A stretch of DNA of 29,041 nucleotides from JAFGTX01 sp942492225 (lineage in GTDB: Bacteria > Bacillota > Clostridia > Peptostreptococcales > Acidaminobacteraceae), in contig CALODS010000005.1 in assembly GCA_942492225.1 (NCBI GenBank), positions 1 to 29,041 of the forward strand, given 5' to 3'. Shown in pieces: positions 23,005-29,041 of this stretch. The position numbers were made by a program, and so were the translations under genes. The notes beneath the pieces were generated by a model, which was given only the letters and a program-made list of their open reading frames with translations, did not search any database and had not been told where the DNA came from. Within the stretch, counting starts at the first letter, position 1, and every line of letters begins with the position of its first letter.

Positions 23005-24009
23005 CTATTTTTTTTTTACAAAAAAATTTATCAATTCAGGTAAATCTTCTCTCCTATCTCTCAAAGCAGGAATGTTAAGTGTCAATGTATTTATTCTATA
23101 GAGCAAGTCTTCTCGAAAAATACCTTCACTAATTTGCTTTTCTAAATTTTTATTAGTTGCAGAAATCAAACGTATATCCAAATTAACACTCTTATTACTT
23201 CCAAGTCGTTCAATTTTTCGACTTTCTATTGCGCGCAATAATTTTCCTTGTGTTGCAATTGGTAGATCACCAATTTCGTCCAAAAATAACGTGCCAAAAT
23301 TTGATTCTTCAAACTTTCCAACACGTGTTTCAATCGCACCTGTAAAAGCACCTTTTTCATGTCCAAATAACTCTGATTCAATAACACCTTCCGGAAAAAC
23401 TTGGCAATTGACTGGTATAAAAGGTTCTTCTCTCCTATTACTCAATTGATGAATATAGTTTGCTATAATTTCTTTACCCACACCAGACTCTCCAAGAAGA
23501 AGAATATTAATACCTGAATCGGCTGTACGATTACACATTTCTATCAAATTGATATACTCTTTATTCTTTGAAGCTAAAAAAACTTCTGATGAATTTTGAT
23601 TTTTTAGTAACACATTACTTTTTATCTCTAGTCTATTTATTTTTGCCAATCGATCAACTTTCATGACCAATTCATGCATTTCTCCACTTTTCACAAAATA
23701 GTCTGTTGCACCATATTTTATAGAATTTACAGCGCTTTCAATACTACCAAATGCCGTCATTACGATAATTTCAACCGTATCATATTTTTCTTTTATCTTC
23801 TTGATTAACTCCACACCATCCATTACAGGCATTTTTAAATCTGTTACAACGAGATTTACTTTATGGGTGTCAATATACTTTAGTGCTTCATGTCCATTTG
23901 AACAAGTCTCTGTATCATAACCGACATCAGAAAGAATCAATGACAATACTTTCTGGTACTCAAGTTCATCATCAACAATCAAAATCTTATAGCCTTTTTT
24001 AACATTCAT
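23005..24009 (-). CDS. Sigma-54 response regulator, receiver and AAA+ part (frame interrupted)
   Basis: This NtrC-family activator has a receiver domain with Asp13-Asp14 and the phosphorylation site Asp57 (VVTDLKMP), then an AAA+ domain with Walker A GESGVGKE, the sigma-54 contact loop GAFTGA, and Walker B GTLFLDEIGD. The frame stops at 23005, right after ten A's, before the last third of the AAA+ domain and the DNA-binding region; shifting to -1 restores the whole protein of about 460 residues. The ATG at 24009 overlaps the kinase stop as TAATG with GGAG eight bases upstream. Its target is very probably the sigma-54 promoter of dctPQM. As read, the product lacks the DNA-binding domain. Confidence 0.85.
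   Translation of the reverse strand: MNVKKGYKILIVDDELEYQKVLSLILSDVGYDTETCSNGHEALKYIDTHKVNLVVTDLKMPVMDGVELIKKIKEKYDTVEIIVMTAFGSIESAVNSIKYGATDYFVKSGEMHELVMKVDRLAKINRLEIKSNVLLKNQNSSEVFLASKNKEYINLIEMCNRTADSGINILLLGESGVGKEIIANYIHQLSNRREEPFIPVNCQVFPEGVIESELFGHEKGAFTGAIETRVGKFEESNFGTLFLDEIGDLPIATQGKLLRAIESRKIERLGSNKSVNLDIRLISATNKNLEKQISEGIFREDLLYRINTLTLNIPALRDRREDLPELINFFVKKK
23008..23017 (-). repeat. A10 homopolymer causing the frameshift
   Basis: Ten A's on the coding strand sit directly before the in-frame TAG at 23007-23005. Eleven or eight A's would make the regulator continuous. Such a tract can arise from sequencing error, vary by replication slippage, or be bridged by transcript slippage. 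Confidence 0.85.
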
Positions 24010-25976
24010 TAAACACACTCCTTTATTGGTAGAACTATTGTAAAATCAGTACCGTGTCCCACTTCGCTTTCTACCAATATTTTTCCATCATTATTTGTTA
24101 TTTCTGTACTAATAACATATAGTCCTAATCCCGTTCCACTATCTTTTGTAGAATAAAACGGATTAAATATATTCTCTAATTTGTCTTTTTCAATACCACA
24201 GCCATTGTCAGCAATATGAATATTTATTTCTGAATCTTTAATGTCTACCTTGATTGAAATATACTTGTATTCTCTTTCAATGCCTATAAAAGAATCAATA
24301 CTGTTGTTTATAAGATTTAAAAGAATCATCTTCAAGACATCCTCATTTAGGACAACCGGACGGATATTTTCGCCAACAACAGCACTAGTTACCTCTATTG
24401 CATTTTCATGTAAGTTCTTTTCTTCTAGAAGAAGTATTAACTCCAATAAGCTTTTTATATCTACAAGTTTTCTTTCGTCATTTGACAATTTAGAAAACCT
24501 TAGTAAGTTTTCAATTAAATTGTTGATTCTTGCAACGGAATCGTTGATTACAAAAATGGCATGTTTAGAAATTTCATTAAGAATATATTTTTCTAAAATA
24601 TAGACATAGCTTTTTATTAAACCAAGCGGATTTCTAATTTCATGGGCAAGCCCAGCCGATAATTGTCCGACAGCAATCATTTTGGATTCTTGTCGTGCTC
24701 TCCTCTCTGCAATATGCTTATCGGTATAGTCTTCGACAGTAATCAAACGTTTATTATTTCCATAAGATTGACTTGTAATATAATAAAAGGCATCTGCAAA
24801 ATTAAATAACTTATCCATATTACCTTCTTCAAGAAACGAATCAAGAAATTCAATAGAATGATAATCCTGACCAATTAAATCATCGCGAGACACCTTCATT
24901 AAGCGTGTAATTGAATCATTGCATTCGACAATCGTCGAGTCGTTTTCAATAACCATAATGCCTCTGTGAAGGGTATCAATAATCAAGCGTAACTCTGATT
25001 TACTTTCATATAATTCTCTTGTCTTTGTATTTACACGCTGAGTGATAATGTAATTCCAACTAGAAAATATAGTCACGATTAATACAATTGCAATGATAAT
25101 TTTATACGCTAGTTCAAGCTGTCTAAAATCAATACTATGGCTATCGAAATCTCCCAACCATTTCGTTTGAGTTTGCACAACCAAATTCTTCTTTTTTAAT
25201 GCTAAAATCCCTTTGTTAATGATGGTTAACAATTCAGCATTTTCTTTCTTTACCGCGAGACATATCTCTCTTTCATAAATAACAGGCTCTAGAAATTTAT
25301 AACCATTTCCTCTATTGGTGACATTAATATAATGAGCAATTTCCATGTCATCACCAATAAACCCAACCGCAATATTATTTCTAACAAGGGCAAAACATTG
25401 ATACATGTTATCTACTTCAATAATATTAACCGTCACTATCTTATCTAAAAAATTATGTATGCGACCATCTGATAAGTCTCGATCTAAGGCGACCAACGTT
25501 AGTCCCTCTAAGTCATTTAAATTTTCAATTGGTGAATTACTTTTTATCGCAATTTTACCTTTAACAATACACAGTGATTGACTGTAACTTAAAATAGAAT
25601 CATTTACAAGAGGTTGTTCAATCGCGATGATATCCAACTCATTTTTATTGATTGATTCTAGTAGCTTTTCTTTATCTCCTGCTTTTAGATGAATGTTGTT
25701 TGTTAATTCAATTGCTAATTGAGATAAATAGTCTATCATAATACCTGCATTATCATTATTGAACTCATTAATAAAAGACAATGGTGGATCATTATATACA
25801 CCAACTAACAAGGGTTTTTCTTTTAGAAGGGCTGACTCTTTACTTGATAAACCACTGCTATAATTATAATAGTCAAACCAGTTCATATTGTATCGTAATC
25901 CTAAATCAATATTTCTAATGCCTATAGCCATTATAATTGCAATAATCATAAGTAATAAGATTTTTTTCTTATTCAT
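24009..25976 (-). CDS. Sensor histidine kinase with solute-binding sensing domain
   Basis: The 655-residue kinase has a first membrane helix (~6-22), an outside domain (~55-275) of the SBP_bac_3 type (LLVGVYNDPPLSF opening), and a second helix (~291-308). A PAS domain (~325-425) follows, then HisKA with His445 in AHEIRNPL, and an ATPase domain with the N box NLINNSIDSF, DNGCGI and GTGLGLYV. The sensing domain should bind a small organic molecule outside the cell, plausibly the TRAP substrate. GGAGG seven bases before the ATG fixes the start. It overlaps the regulator gene by one base and is transcribed from 25997-26025. Confidence 0.9.
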   Translation of the reverse strand: MNKKKILLLMIIAIIMAIGIRNIDLGLRYNMNWFDYYNYSSGLSSKESALLKEKPLLVGVYNDPPLSFINEFNNDNAGIMIDYLSQLAIELTNNIHLKAGDKEKLLESINKNELDIIAIEQPLVNDSILSYSQSLCIVKGKIAIKSNSPIENLNDLEGLTLVALDRDLSDGRIHNFLDKIVTVNIIEVDNMYQCFALVRNNIAVGFIGDDMEIAHYINVTNRGNGYKFLEPVIYEREICLAVKKENAELLTIINKGILALKKKNLVVQTQTKWLGDFDSHSIDFRQLELAYKIIIAIVLIVTIFSSWNYIITQRVNTKTRELYESKSELRLIIDTLHRGIMVIENDSTIVECNDSITRLMKVSRDDLIGQDYHSIEFLDSFLEEGNMDKLFNFADAFYYITSQSYGNNKRLITVEDYTDKHIAERRARQESKMIAVGQLSAGLAHEIRNPLGLIKSYVYILEKYILNEISKHAIFVINDSVARINNLIENLLRFSKLSNDERKLVDIKSLLELILLLEEKNLHENAIEVTSAVVGENIRPVVLNEDVLKMILLNLINNSIDSFIGIEREYKYISIKVDIKDSEINIHIADNGCGIEKDKLENIFNPFYSTKDSGTGLGLYVISTEITNNDGKILVESEVGHGTDFTIVLPIKECV

Positions 25977-25996
25977 TAAACACCTCCACTAACTTC

Positions 25997-26025
25997 ATTA
26001 TGAAACGCCTCGTCATTTTGGTCAA
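25997..26025 (-). promoter_or_regulatory. Sigma-A promoter of the kinase-regulator operon
   Basis: TTGACC (26025-26020), a 17-base spacer and CATAAT (26002-25997) form a strong housekeeping promoter that gives a very short leader before the kinase ATG at 25976. Confidence 0.75.
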
Positions 26026-26070
26026 TGGCATTAAATGGCACTCAAATAAGAAACGTTCTTTTTCATCATA

Positions 26071-26108
26071 CAAAAAGCTGCTTCAAAACCAAGGTTTCAA
26101 AGCAGCTT
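26071..26108 (-). terminator. Intrinsic terminator of the hydBA operon
   Basis: A nine-pair stem (26108-26100 with 26083-26075), extended inward by further pairs, is followed by UUUUUGU. It lies 17 bases after the hydA stop codon. Confidence 0.9.
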
Positions 26109-26124
26109 ATCTTTAATATTTTAA

Positions 26125-27876
26125 CTAGTACTTTTCTTTCTTCGCATAGTGCGTATGAAGTAAGTCATGAGCCTTATGGCTATTTGGTTCGCCTAAGTAC
26201 TCTTCGTAAAGTTTATTTAACGTTGCATTTTTATGTGATTTTCTTTCTGGCATAATACAATCTTCTTCGTATAATGCAGATGCTCTTGCTACTCTAACAT
26301 CAATTTCAGAAAGTGTTCTTGCATCAACTTGAGGTTGTCCACCACCAGTTACACAACCACCACTACATCCCATTACTTCGATGAAGTGATAATCTTTTTC
26401 ACCAGCTTTGATCATATCAAGTACTTTTTTAGCTTGTGCTGTACCATGGGCAACACATACATTAACATCTAAGTCGCCAATTTTAACAGTGGCTTCTTTA
26501 ACGCCTTCTTCAACACCTCTAACTGCTGTATATTCGATGCTTTGTAAATCTTCACCAGTTAATACATCCGCTACCGTTCTAAGGGCAGCTTCCATAACAC
26601 CACCAGTTGCGCCAAAGATTACTCCTGCACCAGTGTATTCACCCATAATAGGGTCAAAGTTTTCGTCTTCTAATCTCAAGAAGTCGATTCTTGCTTCTTT
26701 AATCATCTTACCAAGTTCTCTCGTTGTAAGAACTGCATCAACATCTCTAAGACCGCCTACATTCATCTCTTCTCTAGCAGACTCTGTTTTCTTAGACGTA
26801 CAAGGCATGATTGACACTGTAAACATTTTCTTAGGATCAATATTTTGCTTTTCAGCGTAATATGATTTAAGCACTGCACCAAACATTTGGTGTGGTGATT
26901 TACATGTTGAAAGATTTTCTATAAATTCAGGATAATTGAACTCGCAGTAACGAATCCATCCTGGTGAACATGACGTAATCATTGGTAATTTTCCGCCATT
27001 TTTAATTCTATTTAATAATTCAGTACCTTCTTCAAGAATTGTTAAATCGGCAGCAAAGTTTGTATCGAAAACTTGATCAAAGCCCATTCTCTTAAGCGAA
27101 GCAACCATTTTACCTGTTACTCTTGTACCGATTGGTAAACCAAATTCTTCACCTAATCCTGCTCTTACAGCTGGAGCTGTTTGAACAACCACGTGGATGT
27201 CTGGATCTTCAATTGCATCCCAAACACGTTCAATATCCGATTTTTCTCTAAGTGCTGCTACTGGACATACAATGATACATTGTCCACAGAATACACATGG
27301 TGTATCTTTCATGCTCATATCAAATGCAGGGCCAACTATTGTGTCAAACCCTCTATTTGTAAAGTCTAAGATACCAATACCTTGAGTTTTCTTACAAGCG
27401 TTTACACATCTACCACAAAGGATACATTTGCTTGCATCTCGAACGATTGAGTGAGATAAATTATCAATTTTTGCTTCTCTTTTAGCACCTTCAAATCTAA
27501 TTGTATCAATACCTAATTCTTCAGAAACTGTTTGTAACTCACAGTTTTTGTTTCTGAAACATGTTAAACATTCTCTATTATGATTTGCTAATAATAATTC
27601 TACTGTTGTTTTTCTTGAATTTCTGACACGCTTTGTGTTTGTGTTGATTTTCATACCATTTGTTACAGGTAATACACATGAAGCTTGAAGTGCTCTAGCG
27701 CCTTCAACTTCAACCACACAAACTCTACAAGCACCTACTTCATTGACATCTTTAAGATGACAAAGTGTAGGAATATCTATACCATTTGCTCTTGCAGCAT
27801 CTAAAACTGTATATGAACTTGGAACTTCAACTTCTATTCCATTAATTGTTAAACGTACATTTTCCAAAGTATACAC
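26125..27876 (-). CDS. hydA: [FeFe] hydrogenase catalytic subunit, NAD-linked type
   Basis: The 583-residue protein has the full domain order of HydA. A [2Fe-2S] domain (Cys39, 50, 53, 67) is followed by the His-Cys3 cluster site (His99, Cys103, 106, 112), two [4Fe-4S] sites (Cys151-161 and Cys194-204) and the H-cluster domain. The H-cluster motifs are TSCSPGW (301-307), MPCTSKKTE (358-366) and GCSGGCVTGGGQP (503-515). It makes or uses H2. With HydB upstream it probably belongs to a trimeric NAD- and ferredoxin-linked bifurcating enzyme. The start may be GTG 27876 or TTG 27867; the latter has AGGTG six bases upstream and begins ENVRLTINGIE like relatives. The first motif has Ser304 where the usual form has a second Cys. 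Confidence 0.95.
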   Translation of the reverse strand: MYTLENVRLTINGIEVEVPSSYTVLDAARANGIDIPTLCHLKDVNEVGACRVCVVEVEGARALQASCVLPVTNGMKINTNTKRVRNSRKTTVELLLANHNRECLTCFRNKNCELQTVSEELGIDTIRFEGAKREAKIDNLSHSIVRDASKCILCGRCVNACKKTQGIGILDFTNRGFDTIVGPAFDMSMKDTPCVFCGQCIIVCPVAALREKSDIERVWDAIEDPDIHVVVQTAPAVRAGLGEEFGLPIGTRVTGKMVASLKRMGFDQVFDTNFAADLTILEEGTELLNRIKNGGKLPMITSCSPGWIRYCEFNYPEFIENLSTCKSPHQMFGAVLKSYYAEKQNIDPKKMFTVSIMPCTSKKTESAREEMNVGGLRDVDAVLTTRELGKMIKEARIDFLRLEDENFDPIMGEYTGAGVIFGATGGVMEAALRTVADVLTGEDLQSIEYTAVRGVEEGVKEATVKIGDLDVNVCVAHGTAQAKKVLDMIKAGEKDYHFIEVMGCSGGCVTGGGQPQVDARTLSEIDVRVARASALYEEDCIMPERKSHKNATLNKLYEEYLGEPNSHKAHDLLHTHYAKKEKY

Positions 27877-27896
27877 CTCTTTCCTTTCGACTTAGA

Positions 27897-29041
27897 CTAT
27901 TCTTTAATGATTGCGTCTACTGGACACTTAGCGATACAAGCTTCACACTTGATACATTTTTCTTGATCAATAACATGAAGTCCTTTTCTCTCGCCTGCGA
28001 TACAATCTACTGGACATACGCGTACACATGCTGTACAGCCGATACACTTGTCTGAAATCTTAATTTGTAATAAGTTTTTACAAACACCTGCTGGACATTT
28101 CTTGTCAACAACATGCGCTTCATATTCATGTCTAAAGTGTGCTAATGTTGATAATACAGGGTTTGGTGCTGTTTGACCAAGACCACAAAGCGAAGCATCT
28201 TTGATACTATAGGCTAATGATTCTAACGTATCAATATCTTCCATTGTTCCCTTTCCTTCAGTTATCTTATCAAGTAATTCACACATTCTCTTTGTACCTT
28301 CACGACAAGGTACACACTTACCACACGACTCATCAACTGTGAAGTCAAGGAAGAATCTCGCGATATCTACCATACAGTTGTCTTCGTCCATTACAATCAT
28401 ACCACCTGAACCCATCATTGAGCCCTTTGCAATAAGGTTGTCGTAGTCAATTGGTGTATCTAAATCAGTTTCTGTGATACATCCACCTGACGGTCCGCCT
28501 GTTTGAACAGCCTTAAACTTTCTGCCATTTGGAATACCACCACCGATTTCAAAAATTGTTTCTCTTAAAGTTGTTCCCATTGGAATTTCAACTAAACCAG
28601 TGTTATTAATTTTTCCACCTAAAGCGAATACTTTTGTTCCTTTAGATTTTTCAGTTCCGATAGATGCAAACCAATCAGCACCTTTAAGAATGATTTGTGG
28701 AATATTTGCGTAAGTTTCTACGTTATTTAACAATGTTGGTTTGCCCCAGATACCCTTTTGTGCAGGGAATGGTGGCTTAGGTCTAGGCATTCCTCTTTGA
28801 CCTTCAATAGATGCGATTAATGCAGTTTCTTCACCACATACAAAGGCACCAGCACCTAATCTAATTTCCATATCAAAATTAAATCCGCTGTCAAAAATGT
28901 TTTTTCCTAAAAGACCCATTTCTCTTGCTTGATCCATTGCTATTTCAAGACGTTTTACCGCAATTGGGTATTCCGCTCTGATATATACATAACCTTTTTC
29001 TGCTCCAATAGCATACCCTGCAATCGCCATCGCTTCGATCA
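27897..29041 (-). CDS. hydB: HydB/NuoF-like NADH-binding hydrogenase subunit, N-terminus cut by window edge
   Basis: HydB binds FMN and NAD(H) and passes electrons between NADH, ferredoxin and HydA. Visible parts are the FMN/NAD site GAGAFVCGEETAL, the NuoF [4Fe-4S] motif ESCGKCVPCREGT, and a C-terminal two-cluster ferredoxin domain (CIGCTACVRVCP and CIKCEACIAKCP) that is typical of HydB and absent from plain NuoF. The frame is open to the edge, so the thioredoxin-like N-terminal region and HydC (NuoE-like) would lie beyond 29041. HydA follows after 20 bases with its ribosome site in the gap. Confidence 0.95.
   Translation of the reverse strand, partial: IEAMAIAGYAIGAEKGYVYIRAEYPIAVKRLEIAMDQAREMGLLGKNIFDSGFNFDMEIRLGAGAFVCGEETALIASIEGQRGMPRPKPPFPAQKGIWGKPTLLNNVETYANIPQIILKGADWFASIGTEKSKGTKVFALGGKINNTGLVEIPMGTTLRETIFEIGGGIPNGRKFKAVQTGGPSGGCITETDLDTPIDYDNLIAKGSMMGSGGMIVMDEDNCMVDIARFFLDFTVDESCGKCVPCREGTKRMCELLDKITEGKGTMEDIDTLESLAYSIKDASLCGLGQTAPNPVLSTLAHFRHEYEAHVVDKKCPAGVCKNLLQIKISDKCIGCTACVRVCPVDCIAGERKGLHVIDQEKCIKCEACIAKCPVDAIIKE

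Noticed and set aside
26408..26860. A 150-residue plus-strand open frame opposite hydA
   Set aside because: It is the mirror of a strongly conserved coding region with clear HydA motifs; codon structure explains the open frame.
1..29041. CRISPR arrays, tRNA or rRNA genes, insertion sequences, Rex-type operators
   Set aside because: I read for regularly spaced repeats, tRNA cloverleaf ends, transposase motifs and TTGTGAA-type palindromes and found none.

Overview
The window reads as chromosome of a low-GC, anaerobic Firmicute of the class Clostridia. The grounds are the A/T-rich code, strong AGGAGG ribosome sites, a trimeric NAD-linked type [FeFe] hydrogenase, the clostridial DRTGG/RsbW/hydrogenase-like/PHP gene cluster, a GlnK-GlnL type two-component system and DUF5702/TadE pseudopilin genes. 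A lineage near Lachnospirales is a guess; there is no rRNA or marker gene to settle it. Nearly every gene lies on the minus strand; only the two-gene ThrE-like exporter (3199-4423) is on the plus strand. I see no tRNA, rRNA, insertion sequence, phage gene or CRISPR array.

Layout, from the left. Positions 1-3085 hold a pantothenate operon read leftwards: panG-type reductase, panB, panC, panD (panD cut by the window edge). It is preceded by a roughly 200-nt structured leader with its own promoter and an intrinsic terminator; three tandem hairpins closed by GGA/UACC make it a good candidate for the pan RNA motif. Next come the plus-strand split ThrE exporter and a tiny zinc-ribbon gene that seems to start at AUU. 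Positions 4894-11046 are one tight run: two half-size CHR transporters, a membrane-anchored GH18 protein, a GlnK/GlnL-like kinase and regulator, and a glutamate/dicarboxylate symporter. Positions 11106-14631 are a small operon of TadE-like pseudopilins, a DUF5702 protein and a compact Ser/Thr kinase.

Positions 14700-18634 are a six-gene cluster: DRTGG protein, RsbW-like ATPase, a hydrogenase-like iron-sulfur protein that keeps the four cubane cysteines but lacks the proton-shuttle cysteine, a second DRTGG protein, a PHP phosphoesterase and an HATPase protein. In many Clostridia this set accompanies hydrogenase genes and looks like a sensory relay. Here the catalytic subunits HydB and HydA lie 8-14 kb away at the right edge (26125-29041). 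Between the two are tmk and a TRAP transporter module.

The TRAP module (19415-25976) has dctP, dctQ and dctM behind a near-perfect sigma-54 promoter, and a sensor kinase with a solute-binding-type sensing domain followed by a sigma-54 response regulator. The logical circuit is ligand to kinase to regulator to sigma-54 promoter to TRAP transporter. The regulator is split by a one-base frameshift at a run of ten A's, so the circuit is either broken, switchable, or bridged by slippage. The dctP-dctQ junction carries two notable RNA structures: a branched intercistronic fold, and a hairpin that would bring the dctQ ribosome site next to its start codon.
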